Below are positions 43,692 through 53,565 of a DNA stretch of 64,000 bases, piece by piece. A program made the position numbers and the translations under genes. Origin of the DNA: Burkholderiales bacterium (GTDB lineage Bacteria > Pseudomonadota > Gammaproteobacteria > Burkholderiales > SG8-39); NCBI GenBank assembly GCA_020848075.1, contig JADLAV010000018.1, positions 62,001 to 126,000 of the forward strand. Direction: 5' to 3'. Position 1 is the first letter of the stretch; each line of letters starts with the position of its first letter. The notes beneath the pieces are model-generated. The model worked only from the letters and a program-made list of their open reading frames with translations. It searched no databases and was not told the DNA's origin.

Positions 43692-43708
43692 GGTAGCGCT
43701 GCGCTACC
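43692..43708. promoter_or_regulatory. 17-bp palindrome between divergent lipoprotein and SDR genes
   Basis: GGTAGCG (43692-43698) and CGCTACC (43702-43708) are perfect inverted repeats around CTG, 67 bases before the SDR start. It could be an operator or part of a promoter; the right arm is followed by CATCGGC, repeating a 12-base string found before the hydrolase gene at 9510-9521. Confidence 0.35.
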
Positions 43709-43774
43709 ATCGGCGCTCCCGTCCGGCGCCGCCTGCCGTGCGCACGGGCACGCCCAGCCTTCGGAGACCGCAGC

Positions 43775-44533
43775 ATGAGCTCACACGACAAGGTCGCCAT
43801 CGTCACCGGTGCGGGCACCGGCATCGGCAAAGCCGTCGCGATCGCGCTCCTGCACGACGGCTACCGGGTTGCGCTCGCCGGGAGGCGCGAGGCGCCGCTC
43901 GAGCAGACTGCTGCGGAGTCCGGCGCGGCGGCCGGGCGCGCGCTCGTCGTGCCCACCGACGTTGGCGATCCGCAGGCGGTGCGCGCGCTCTTCGCGCGCA
44001 CGCGCGAGGCCTTCGGCCGGCTCGACGTGCTCTTCAACAACGCCGGCATCGGCGCGCCGCTGGTGCCGCTCGAGGACCTGACCTACGAGCAATGGACAGC
44101 CGTGGTGGACGTCAACCTGACCGGCATGTTCCTGTGCATGCAGGAAGCGTTCAAGCTCATGAAGGACCAGTCGCCGCGCGGCGGGCGCATCATCAACAAC
44201 GGGTCGATCGCGGCACACGCGCCGCGGCCGAACTCGGCGCCGTACACCGCGACCAAGCACGCCGTGACCGGACTCACCAAGTGCGGGTCCCTCGACGGGC
44301 GCAAGTACGACATCGCCTGCGGTCAGATCGACATCGGCAATGCCGCGAGCGAGATGACCGCGCGCATGGCGACGGGCGTGCCGCAGGCCGACGGGACGGT
44401 GAAGCCCGAGGCGCGCATGGACCTGGCGCACGTCGCGTCCGCCGTCCTCTACATGGCGGGCCTGCCGCTCGACGCGAACGTGCAGTTCATGACGGTCATG
44501 GCGACCAAGATGCCGTTCGTCGGCCGGGGCTGA
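43775..44533 (+). CDS. Short-chain dehydrogenase/reductase
   Basis: 252 residues, classical SDR. Cofactor motif [13 protein letters not shown] (TGxxxGxG), NNAGIG at about 88, catalytic Ser in [10 protein letters not shown] and the YTATKHA motif (Tyr and Lys). An Arg/Arg pair at LAGRRE after strand 2 suggests NADP preference. Substrate cannot be named. Single gene followed by a hairpin array. Confidence 0.92.
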   Translation: MSSHDKVAIVTGAGTGIGKAVAIALLHDGYRVALAGRREAPLEQTAAESGAAAGRALVVPTDVGDPQAVRALFARTREAFGRLDVLFNNAGIGAPLVPLEDLTYEQWTAVVDVNLTGMFLCMQEAFKLMKDQSPRGGRIINNGSIAAHAPRPNSAPYTATKHAVTGLTKCGSLDGRKYDIACGQIDIGNAASEMTARMATGVPQADGTVKPEARMDLAHVASAVLYMAGLPLDANVQFMTVMATKMPFVGRG

Positions 44534-44925
44534 GCGCAGCCGAGCGGTCAGTTTCTTCCTTCGCGAGGTGCGGTCAGTCCTCTCCTTTTCAAGGAGGGGT
44601 GCGGGCGCGCGGCAGGCTCATGGTTCGGTAGATCTCTTTCCCCTCCTCTCCGAGGAGGGGTGCCGGCGAAGCCGCCGGGGAAGTCTCTTTCCCCTCCTCC
44701 CTGAGGAGGGGTGCCGCCGCGCACCGGTTCGCCCTGCGCTGACACGCGAAGCTTTGCGAGGGTTTGAACACACTGCGCATACCACTGACGTTCTGGCGCC
44801 GGCACATCGTGGCAACACGCATACACACCACCCCGTCACGCTTCGCGTGCCACCCCTCCTTCTATGAGGGGGGGGGAGAAGAAGGGATCCCCTCCTTCCC
44901 AAGGAGGGCGGGAAGGGCGCAGGCG
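44534..44925. repeat. 392-bp non-coding region with five related hairpins
   Basis: Five stem-loops built from CCCTCCTn/nAGGAGGG arms occur: 44582-44596 (6-bp stem), 44640-44660 and 44691-44711 (identical 9-bp stems CCCCTCCTC/GAGGAGGGG with different loops), 44853-44871, and 44890-44908 (8-bp stem). The second and third lie in direct repeats of about 30 bases (CTCTTTCCCCTCCTC...TGCCG). No coding potential recognised. Lies between convergent SDR and amidase genes, so may act as a bidirectional terminator or dispersed repeat. Confidence 0.75.
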
Positions 44926-46281
44926 TCAGCCGCCGCGCAGCACGCGGTCGAGCACGCGCTCGAGCGCAGCGGCGACGGCGAGCGTGCGGCGGTCCGAGCC
45001 GCCGACGCCGCACACCATCAGGCCGACCGGCGGCTCGCCGTGCCGATGGCAGGGCAGCGTGGCGGCGCAGCCATCGAGGAAGTTGATGAGGCCGGTGTTG
45101 CGCAGCAGCCGTGCGTTCCAGCGGAAATAGGCCTCGTCGGTCGCGTCGGCCTCGGCGATCGTGGGGGCGACGCACGGGGTGGTGGGCATGACGATCGCGT
45201 CGAACGGCGCCGCGGCCGACGCGACCTCGGCGATGAACGCCGCGCGCAGCACGCCGAGCGCGACGAGATCCGGCGCCGAAATGTCGTTGCCGAGCGCGAT
45301 GCGCTTGCCCACGCGCGGATCGTATTCGGCGAGGCGGTGCGCCCAGCGACGATGGATGGCCACGGCCTCGGCGCCGGCGAACCCGCCGCCCTTGAAATAC
45401 TCGTCCTGGCGGTCGAAGGCGGGCATCGGGCGCTCGGTCACCGCTACGCCCGCGCCCGAGAGCGCGGAGAGCGCATCGGCAAACGCGCGGCCGACATGGG
45501 CGTCGAGATCGGCGAGCGCGCCCGAGCGCGGCAGCATCAGCCGCAGGCCTCGGGCCGGAAGCTCGGGCAGCGGCGCCGGCGCCTCGCCGGCGAGGATCGC
45601 GTCATACGCCGCGCAGCACGCAATGCTCGACGCGAGCGGGCCGACCGAGTCCATCGTGTACGAGAGCGGGAACGCGCCCTCGCGCGGCACGCGGCGCGCG
45701 GTCGGCTTGAAGCCCGCGATGCCGCAAAGCGACGCCGGGATGCGAACCGAGCCGCGGGTGTCGCTGCCGAGCGCCATCGCGCACATGCCGTCGGCTTGCG
45801 CGACCGCGGCGCCCGCAGATGAACCGCCCGGGACTCGCCCCGCCGCGCGGTCCCACGGATTGCGCGGCGTGCCGTAATGCGGGTTCAACCCGATGCCGCT
45901 GAATGCGAACTCCACCATGTTCGTGCGGCCGACGATGATCGCGCCGGCGGCGCGCAGCCGCGCCACCGCGAGCGCGTCCGCAGGCGCGGGCGGCGCATCG
46001 GCGAGCACCCGTGACCCAGCGCGGGTGACGTCGCCGCCGACGTCGAACAGATCCTTGACCGAGACGGGCAGACCGTCGACCGGCGAGCGCACCACGCCCG
46101 CCGAACGGAGGTGATCGGCGAGATCGGCCTCGGCGCGCGCGGTCCTCGCGTAGACCTTCAGGAACGTGCGGTCGCCTTCGCCCGCCGGATCGGCGATGCG
46201 GGCGAGGGCGTCCTCGACGAGCGCGCGGCTCGTCGTACGCCGGGCGGCGAGATCGGCGAAGAGCGATGCGACGGTGGGCAT
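44926..46281 (-). CDS. Amidase-signature family enzyme (GatA/AtzF-like)
   Basis: 451 residues. Ser-Ser-Lys triad: Lys in LPVSVKDLFDVGG, cis-Ser in the VPGGSSAGAAVAQADG loop and nucleophile Ser in LGSDTRGSVRIPASLCG. Hydrolyses an amide bond; no GatB/GatC neighbours, so a catabolic amidase rather than the tRNA amidotransferase. Normal family length. Single gene, cytoplasmic. Confidence 0.9.
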   Translation of the reverse strand: MPTVASLFADLAARRTTSRALVEDALARIADPAGEGDRTFLKVYARTARAEADLADHLRSAGVVRSPVDGLPVSVKDLFDVGGDVTRAGSRVLADAPPAPADALAVARLRAAGAIIVGRTNMVEFAFSGIGLNPHYGTPRNPWDRAAGRVPGGSSAGAAVAQADGMCAMALGSDTRGSVRIPASLCGIAGFKPTARRVPREGAFPLSYTMDSVGPLASSIACCAAYDAILAGEAPAPLPELPARGLRLMLPRSGALADLDAHVGRAFADALSALSGAGVAVTERPMPAFDRQDEYFKGGGFAGAEAVAIHRRWAHRLAEYDPRVGKRIALGNDISAPDLVALGVLRAAFIAEVASAAAPFDAIVMPTTPCVAPTIAEADATDEAYFRWNARLLRNTGLINFLDGCAATLPCHRHGEPPVGLMVCGVGGSDRRTLAVAAALERVLDRVLRGG

Positions 46282-46428
46282 GGGCGCATGTTAGCCCAGC
46301 GCGTGCGCGTCCGCTGCCCGTGCAGCGCGGGCTTACGCACCCGCGACGATGCTTCGCCCGAGGCTCACAGTTCGCACCGATCGTCCGGCGTTTTTGCCGG
46401 TGACTCCGGGATTGTCGATAATCGCGGC

Positions 46429-47139
46429 ATGGATCTCGTCGCGATCGCGCGCCGGCTCCGGGTCGATGTGTCGAGGCTCAGGTTCGCCGCGCCGGTCGCG
46501 TGCGTCTACAACCCGCTCGAGTACGCATGGGCTCCGCACCGTCTGTACCTGGAACGCTTCGGCAAGGGTCACCCCCCGGTGCTGCTGCTCGGAATGAATC
46601 CCGGGCCGTTCGGCATGGCGCAGACCGGCGTTCCGTTCGGCGACGCTGGCATCGTGTCCGGCTGGCTCGGCATCCATGGCCCCGTCAAGCATCCGGCGTG
46701 CGAGCACCCCAAGCGGCCGATCGCCGGCTTCGCATGCCCGCGCGGCGAGGTGAGCGGGCAGCGGCTGTGGGGCTGGGCGCGCACGACCTTCGGCACGCCC
46801 GAGCGCTTCTTCGCGCGGTTCTTCGTCGCGAACTACTGCCCGCTCGCGTTTCTCGAGGCGAGCGGACGCAACCGCACACCCGACAAGCTGCCGCGCGCGG
46901 AGCGCGAGCCGCTGTTCGCCGCGTGCGACCGTGCGCTGCGCGCCACCGTCGAGCGGATGGCGCCGCGTTACGTCGTCGGCATCGGCGTCTTTGCCGAGGC
47001 GCGCGCCGCCGCGGCGCTTGCCGGCATGGATGTCGCGCTCGGGCGCGCGCCGCACCCGAGCCCGGCCAGCCCGAGCGCCAACCGCGGGTGGGAGGCGCAG
47101 ATGAATCGAGCGCTTACTGCGCTCGGCGCGCTCCGTTGA
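46429..47139 (+). CDS. SMUG1-type uracil-DNA glycosylase
   Basis: 236 residues. Motif 1 is LLGMNPGPFGMAQTGVPFGD with catalytic Asn, and motif 2 is RAPHPSPASPSANRGW with catalytic His. GWLGIHGPVKHP and the KRPIAGF loop also match SMUG1. Removes uracil and oxidised pyrimidines from DNA. SMUG1 is common in animals and scattered in bacteria. Divergent from the amidase, 147-bp intergenic space. Confidence 0.9.
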   Translation: MDLVAIARRLRVDVSRLRFAAPVACVYNPLEYAWAPHRLYLERFGKGHPPVLLLGMNPGPFGMAQTGVPFGDAGIVSGWLGIHGPVKHPACEHPKRPIAGFACPRGEVSGQRLWGWARTTFGTPERFFARFFVANYCPLAFLEASGRNRTPDKLPRAEREPLFAACDRALRATVERMAPRYVVGIGVFAEARAAAALAGMDVALGRAPHPSPASPSANRGWEAQMNRALTALGALR

Positions 47140-47146
47140 TCGGCGC

Positions 47147-48352
47147 TCACCCGAGCGCGATCGCGAGCGCCGCGACGGCCGACAAGGCGAGCACGATCGG
47201 CACGACGCGGACGCGTCCGCGCCGCCGCGAGCGCGTCGGCGTCGGCGCCGCGCGTGGTCCTGCGCTTTCCCCGCCGGCATCCGGTGCGGCGAGCTGCGGC
47301 TGCACGGCGAGCGCTTCGCTCATGCCCGTGGCCGCGGCGAGTGCGCGGATTGCTGCGCTCGAATCGAATCGCCGCGAGACGGGCAGCCCCGGGCCGGTCT
47401 CGGCACCGACGTCGCGCCGGGGCAGCGGCATCGTCTGCGTGGCCGACGCGTCGGCCGGAGCGCGCACCATCGTGCGGTCCGCTGCGGGCCCGGCGGGCTC
47501 GCCGAGGGTGGGCTTCGCCGGCTGAGCGAGCGATGTGCGCAGATCGGCGGCGAGCTCGGCGGCGCTCTGGTACCGGCGCTCCGGCGCCTTCGCCAGCGCG
47601 CGCGCCACGACGAGGTCGAGCATCATGGGCACGGCCGGGTTCAGGCGGCTCGCTGCCGGGGGCTCGAAGCTCGCCACCTGGAACATGATGGCCTGCACGT
47701 CGTCGCCGCCGAAGGGCGGCACGCCGGTGAGCATCTCGTAGAGGACGATACCGAGCGCGAAAACGTCCGCGCGCGGGTCGACCGGCTGCCCGAGCACCTG
47801 CTCGGGCGACATGTACCGCGGCGAGCCGAGCCGCAGGCCGGTCTGCGTCTTGACGTCGGAGGCGCGCACGCGCGCGATGCCGAAATCCATGATCTTCGCG
47901 CGCCCGTCGCGCAGCACCATGATGTTCGACGGCTTGACGTCGCGATGCACGATGCCGCGCTCGTGGGCGAACGCGAGCCCGTCGGCGATCTGCGCGGCGG
48001 TCTCGATGGCGGCAGGAAGCGGCATGCGCCCGCGTCCGAGGATGTCGCGCAGCTCCTCGCCGTCGAGCAGCTCCATCGCCATGTAGAGCACGTCCTGTTC
48101 GCGTCCGACGTCGTACACGGTGATGACGTTCGGGTGGCTCAAGCCGCCGGCGGCGCGCGCCTCCTGCATGAAGCGCGCCTCGTGGTCGGCCCGCTCGGCA
48201 GGCTCGCCCGACATGTTGATCGTCTTGATCGCGACCGGCCGGTCGAGCACGTCGTCCACGGCTTCGTACACGATGCCCATGGCGCCGCGCCCGAGCTCGC
48301 CCAGGATCCGGTAGCGCCCGATGCGGGTCGTCGGGGCAACGCTCTCAGTCAC
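47147..48352 (-). CDS. Serine/threonine protein kinase, Hanks type, with C-terminal membrane helix
   Basis: 401 residues from GTG 48352 (GTGA overlap with the upstream gene). Kinase domain: P-loop LGRGAMGIVYEA, Lys in VAIKTIN, catalytic loop IVHRDVKPSNIM, DFG in IMDFGIARV, SPRYMSPEQ in the activation segment, then DVFALGIVLYEM. A Pro/Ala-rich linker leads to a single C-terminal helix (VVPIVLALSAVAALAIALG) with almost no residues beyond, so the kinase is tail-anchored in the inner membrane facing the cytoplasm. Its operon partner carries cyclase-like and PEGA-like modules. Confidence 0.93.
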   Translation of the reverse strand: MTESVAPTTRIGRYRILGELGRGAMGIVYEAVDDVLDRPVAIKTINMSGEPAERADHEARFMQEARAAGGLSHPNVITVYDVGREQDVLYMAMELLDGEELRDILGRGRMPLPAAIETAAQIADGLAFAHERGIVHRDVKPSNIMVLRDGRAKIMDFGIARVRASDVKTQTGLRLGSPRYMSPEQVLGQPVDPRADVFALGIVLYEMLTGVPPFGGDDVQAIMFQVASFEPPAASRLNPAVPMMLDLVVARALAKAPERRYQSAAELAADLRTSLAQPAKPTLGEPAGPAADRTMVRAPADASATQTMPLPRRDVGAETGPGLPVSRRFDSSAAIRALAAATGMSEALAVQPQLAAPDAGGESAGPRAAPTPTRSRRRGRVRVVPIVLALSAVAALAIALG

Positions 48353-49377
48353 GGCTTCAGCCCTCGGAAGAAATCGCGCACGCTGCGTGCGGCCTGGCCG
48401 ACGTCGCGCTTGAATCCCTGCACTGAAGGGCGCTCTTGCGCCGGCTGCTGCTTTGCAGGCGGCGCCTTCGCCGTCTGGGTCTTGGCCGGCTCCGGCTTCG
48501 CCGCGGGCTGTGGCGTCGCGACCGCGGGCGGCGGTGGCGGCGGCGGGAACGCGTGCCGCACCTCGAGGCTTTCGCCGGGCTGCAGGTCCACGTTCAGGGT
48601 CACGGGCGCGTTGTCGGTGTTGCGTACCTCGATCGTGTGGCGGCCCGGGCCGAGCTCGAGGCTCCTGAGCGGCGGCGTCTTGCCGCGCAGCTCGCGGTCG
48701 ACGAACACGTCGCCCCACGGTGTGACGGCGAGCGCGATCAGCGCGGGCCGCCGCGCGCGCGCCACCGCGGCATGGCGGAGGCGACGCACCGCCGCGCCCG
48801 CGGCAAGGATGCCTGCGACGCCGAGGGTTCCGAGCAGGAGGGCCCGGCGCCGGCGCACCGGGCCTGCCACGCTATCCGGCGCGAACACGTCGTGTGAGCG
48901 CACGGCCGAGTCGGTGAACGTGCCCGACGGCCGGAGCGCCTCGGCCTCCCCGGGGGCGACGTCGGCGAGCGCCTCGCGGAAGCTGCGCGATGCGAGGAGG
49001 CCGCTCGGCGGGGCGAACTCCGCGATCGCCGTACTGGCGGTGAGGGCGTCGCCGACGAGCGCCGGGCCATGCGCGCCCTGGACTGCGAGCGTCACCGGCC
49101 CGTGGTCGATGCCGATGGCGAGCGACAGCTTGCTGCCCGCAGCACGCAGCCGCTCGCCGAGCGCGAGTGCCGCGTCCGGGCCGTCGAGCACCACGACCGC
49201 GGCGCCCTCCGGTGCATCCAGCACGATCCGGTGGGTCGGGTTGAGCGGGGCGAGCGCGGGCGCAAGCGCGTCCTCGAGCCCTTCCTTCAGCCGCGCCTGC
49301 TCGGCGACCGGCCGTGCGCCGAAGCCGGCGAGGCGGCAGAACACCACCGAGGCGGGAATCGCTTTTGCTTGAGCCAT
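48349..49377 (-). CDS. Degenerate class III cyclase-like / PEGA-like membrane protein
   Basis: 342 residues from ATG 49377. N-terminal region (about 1-165) has the outline of a class III nucleotidyl cyclase homology domain (ASVVFCRLAGFGARP, LSLAIGIDHGPVTL, ALVGDALTASTAIAEFAPPS, GLLASRSFREAL) but lacks the metal-binding Asp after FCRL. A transmembrane helix (ALLLGTLGVAGILAAGAAV) is followed by a PEGA-like beta module (GDVFVDRELRGKTPPLRSLE, GRHTIEVRNTDNAPVTLNV) and a Pro/Ala/Lys-rich tail. Directly upstream of and overlapping the Ser/Thr kinase, hence likely its regulator or substrate. Confidence 0.7.
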   Translation of the reverse strand: MAQAKAIPASVVFCRLAGFGARPVAEQARLKEGLEDALAPALAPLNPTHRIVLDAPEGAAVVVLDGPDAALALGERLRAAGSKLSLAIGIDHGPVTLAVQGAHGPALVGDALTASTAIAEFAPPSGLLASRSFREALADVAPGEAEALRPSGTFTDSAVRSHDVFAPDSVAGPVRRRRALLLGTLGVAGILAAGAAVRRLRHAAVARARRPALIALAVTPWGDVFVDRELRGKTPPLRSLELGPGRHTIEVRNTDNAPVTLNVDLQPGESLEVRHAFPPPPPPPAVATPQPAAKPEPAKTQTAKAPPAKQQPAQERPSVQGFKRDVGQAARSVRDFFRGLKP

Positions 49378-49510
49378 GGCGAGCTGGCATCGTGCCACCG
49401 GGCCGGGCGCCCCGCAGAGGAAAGCCTCCACATCGGCGGCCACCCCGACGCTCGCGTCCGTGCTTTTCCGCCAATTTCGGGGCTGGCAGCGAGCCTGCGG
49501 GCGCCGCAAC

Positions 49511-49891
49511 CTACTCCCCGCGCTTCAGGCGCCGCTTGAGGTCCGCGAACGGGTGATGCGTCGCCGGCGGCGCGTGCGCCCCCGGTGCCTCCGGGTCGCG
49601 GCCGTGCTCGGTGATGTAGCGCTGGTGCTCGTTCTCGTGGCAGTACGTGCAGAGCAGCTCCCAGTTGCTCCCGTCGGGCGGGTTGTTGTCGTGGTTCTGA
49701 TCCTTGTGGTGTACCTCCAGCAACTGCAGGTTGGCATGCGTGAACTCGCGGCCGCAGCGCCCGCACACCCACGGAAAGAGCTTGAGCGCCTGCTCGCGAT
49801 AGCCCTGCGCGCGTGCCTCGCGCGCGCGCCGCGCCTCGGCCACGATGCGTTCGAGGCGAGCGTTGTCCGGGCGGCCGTCCTTCGTCGGCAT
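49511..49891 (-). CDS. HNH-domain protein, YajD-like
   Basis: 126 residues. A CxxC pair (VCGRCGREF) and a second CxxC (LCTYCHENEH) flank the HNH core LEVHHKDQNHDNNPPDGSNW, so a ββα-metal fold with structural zinc. Size and the PTKDGRPDNARLERIVAEAR opening match YajD. Possible nuclease; physiological role unknown. Confidence 0.88.
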   Translation of the reverse strand: MPTKDGRPDNARLERIVAEARRAREARAQGYREQALKLFPWVCGRCGREFTHANLQLLEVHHKDQNHDNNPPDGSNWELLCTYCHENEHQRYITEHGRDPEAPGAHAPPATHHPFADLKRRLKRGE

Positions 49892-49975
49892 GGCTTCCCT
49901 CGGGCGATGACCTGGATGGCGCCAGTCTGCCGTGCTTCCGCCGCATCCGCCGCGGCGTGCGCCCCCCACGGGGGC

Positions 49976-50572
49976 TCAATGCGCGAGCATCTCCTCGACC
50001 TGCGCGAAGTTGCGCGCGATCTCCGGGATGTCGATCGCGGCGCCGCCGAGCTGCTTCTCCACTTGCGAGGCCGACAGCAGGCCGCGCACGCATTGCACGC
50101 CCTGCGCGTCGCGGTCGACGACGAGCGCGTGGCGCCGGCCGACCGCCTGCAGCGTCGCGACGACGTCGGCGACCCGGGCGCGTGTCACGGCATCGATGTC
50201 GATCGCCTCCAGCCGGTCGCGCGCGGTCATGATGTCGGCGACCAGGATCTCGGCGCGCCGGATGCCGCGCTCGTTGATGATGCGCAGCGGCTTCTCGCCT
50301 TCGATGTCCGTGGAGGTGACGAGGCCGAGCAGCGTGTTCCGCGCGTCGACGACGAGGAGCAGGTGCACGCGGTTGGCGACCATGCGCTCGTGCGCGTCGT
50401 CCATCGTCGCGCCTGGGGCGACGGTGATCGCGCGCACGCGCCGGAAGTCGGTCATGACTGCGACCGCGGGGTCGCCCGGCTGGACCGGCGCGGGCTCCGC
50501 ATGCTCTGGCTGATGAAAGGTGACGGCCGGCTGCAACCCGAACGCGGGCAACGGCCCAAAATCGTGCGGCAT
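49976..50572 (-). CDS. CBS-domain pair protein
   Basis: 198 residues from ATG 50572, six bases after GAGGAG. Two CBS motifs: MTDFRRVRAITVAPGATMDD...NRVHLLLVVDARNTLLGLVT and VADIMTARDRLEAIDIDAVT...GRRHALVVDRDAQGVQCVRG. CBS pairs bind adenosine nucleotides and act as energy or ligand sensors. No enzyme domain attached. An upstream in-frame ATG at 50635 would add 21 residues without a ribosome-binding site. Confidence 0.85.
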   Translation of the reverse strand: MPHDFGPLPAFGLQPAVTFHQPEHAEPAPVQPGDPAVAVMTDFRRVRAITVAPGATMDDAHERMVANRVHLLLVVDARNTLLGLVTSTDIEGEKPLRIINERGIRRAEILVADIMTARDRLEAIDIDAVTRARVADVVATLQAVGRRHALVVDRDAQGVQCVRGLLSASQVEKQLGGAAIDIPEIARNFAQVEEMLAH

Positions 50573-50749
50573 ACTGTTCTCCTCGGTGGTCGGTTCGAAC
50601 CAGGCATCGGCTTCGCCGTCTCGCGCGGCGTTCACCGGTTGCGCGAACAGAGTATAGGCCTGCGGGGAACGAGGCGAGCGGTTCTGCTTAGCGGCGCATC
50701 AGCGCCGCCTATGGTGACCTGGGCGCGAATCGCCTGCCGGGCGGAGGGC

Positions 50750-52423
<1,674 letters not shown>

Positions 52424-52560
52424 CGGTGGAGCGAGCGGATAGTGGATGAGAGCGGGGCGAGGCCCCCGAGGCGGGATCCGCCCGCATCGCGCGTGGCGCG
52501 CGACGAAAGCATCATTATCCCCTGTCTTGTCCGCGCCCGCAGGCGCTCGTGCGCAGGCGG

Positions 52561-52589
52561 TTGGGCTCGACCGGCGAATGGACTAGACT
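52561..52589 (+). promoter_or_regulatory. Possible promoter of the small lipoprotein gene
   Basis: TTGGGC (52561-52566), 17-bp spacer, TAGACT (52584-52589), 48 bases before the ATG. TTG and TA-A-T core positions are kept; the -35 is weak. Confidence 0.3.
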
Positions 52590-52636
52590 TTTGCCGGGAG
52601 CCGGTTTCGTTCAACACGAAGAACGCGGGAGGGAAA

Positions 52637-53032
52637 ATGTGGAAACGGGTCGGGTTGGCCGTGATCGCCGCTGCGGCGGTGGGATTGGCGGGGTGCCGCA
52701 CCGCGGCCGTCTACGACGTTCTGGACGCACCGGTGGTGGGGCCCGCCGGCGGGCCGAAGCCCACGAGCGCCCAGGTCCGCAACGCGATCACGCGCGCCGG
52801 GTCCGGCCTCGGCTGGGACATCAAGGAAGTGCAGCCCTTCCTGCTCGAAGGCACGCTCCATCTGCGCACGCACATGGCGCGCGTGAGCATCCCCTACAGC
52901 GCCGAGCGCTACAGCATCGTCTACAAGGGCAGCGAGAACCTGAACTACGACGGCAAGACGATCCACTCCAATTACAACGGGTGGATCCAGAGTCTCGACA
53001 AGGCGATCAAGGCCCAGCTCTCGCATCCGTGA
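52637..53032 (+). CDS. Small lipoprotein, unknown function
   Basis: 131 residues. Lipobox VGLAGC (signal of about 19 residues), then AAVYDVLDAPVV and a compact domain containing VRNAITRAGSGLGWDIKEVQ, HMARVSIPYSAERYSIVYKG, SENLNYDGKTIHSNYNGWIQ and LDKAIKAQL. The same YxLxYxxSxNLxYDxxxxxIHxxYNxWIxxLxxxI pattern occurs in small lipoproteins across Proteobacteria; no function is known. GGAGGGAAA precedes the ATG. Confidence 0.8.
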   Translation: MWKRVGLAVIAAAAVGLAGCRTAAVYDVLDAPVVGPAGGPKPTSAQVRNAITRAGSGLGWDIKEVQPFLLEGTLHLRTHMARVSIPYSAERYSIVYKGSENLNYDGKTIHSNYNGWIQSLDKAIKAQLSHP

Positions 53033-53093
53033 TTCGTGACGCGTGAAGCGTCAAACGTGAAATGTGAAACGTCAAACGTGAAACGTGAAGCGC
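53031..53093. repeat. 7-bp tandem repeat, about nine units
   Basis: From 53045 the DNA runs GAAGCGT-CAAACGT-GAAATGT-GAAACGT-CAAACGT-GAAACGT-GAAGCGC (seven units ending 53093). GATTCGT and GACGCGT extend the phase back to the lipoprotein stop codon. It lies between that gene and the last gene of the aryl-polyene-type operon. Confidence 0.75.
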
Positions 53094-53115
53094 GAGATGC
53101 GCGCCCCTTTGTTCC

Positions 53116-53565
53116 TCACGCCTTGCTCTGGATCCCGCCGCCCGCGAGCGCGACGGTCGCGCGGCCCTCGGCGATCGGGTGCGCTCCCGCGCTGACCGTA
53201 AACGCGTAGACGAGGCCGCCCGGTCCGGCGGCGATCCGCGTCGCGCGGATCTCGAGATCCTCCGCGAGGCCGTCCAGCGTTTCGGCGTGCAGCTGCAGGT
53301 CCCGCACGGCGACCAGCAATCCGGGGGCGACCGCCGCGCCCGGCGCAGCCTGAAGCCCGCCGTGCGCCGCCATCGCCTGCGCCGCGTACTCGACGGCAAC
53401 GAGCGCGGGCAGCCGTCCGTTCACGCGCAGCGGATGATCCGCGGCGCGGTGACTCGACGCGCGACACGTGATCGACTCCGGACTTGCCGAGTCGATCGCA
53501 TCCAGCAGGCACATCGCGCCGCGATGCGGCAGCAGGCGGGCGAGGTCCCGGTCAGCGGGCGACAT
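53116..53565 (-). CDS. Hot-dog 3-hydroxyacyl-ACP dehydratase-like protein (ApeP-like)
   Basis: 149 residues from ATG 53565, overlapping the upstream gene by 14 bases. LLPHRGAMCLLDAIDSASPE is the FabZ/FabA-type start; GRLPALVAVEYAAQAMAAHG forms the central helix where the catalytic acid is expected (Glu in VEYAAQ). Likely dehydrates 3-hydroxyacyl-ACP during polyene extension. Last gene of the cluster seen here. Confidence 0.82.
   Translation of the reverse strand: MSPADRDLARLLPHRGAMCLLDAIDSASPESITCRASSHRAADHPLRVNGRLPALVAVEYAAQAMAAHGGLQAAPGAAVAPGLLVAVRDLQLHAETLDGLAEDLEIRATRIAAGPGGLVYAFTVSAGAHPIAEGRATVALAGGGIQSKA

Noticed and set aside
44926-46281. GatA subunit of the tRNA-dependent amidotransferase
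   Set aside because: No gatB or gatC adjoins and the sequence lacks the close GatA look; a stand-alone amidase is more likely.
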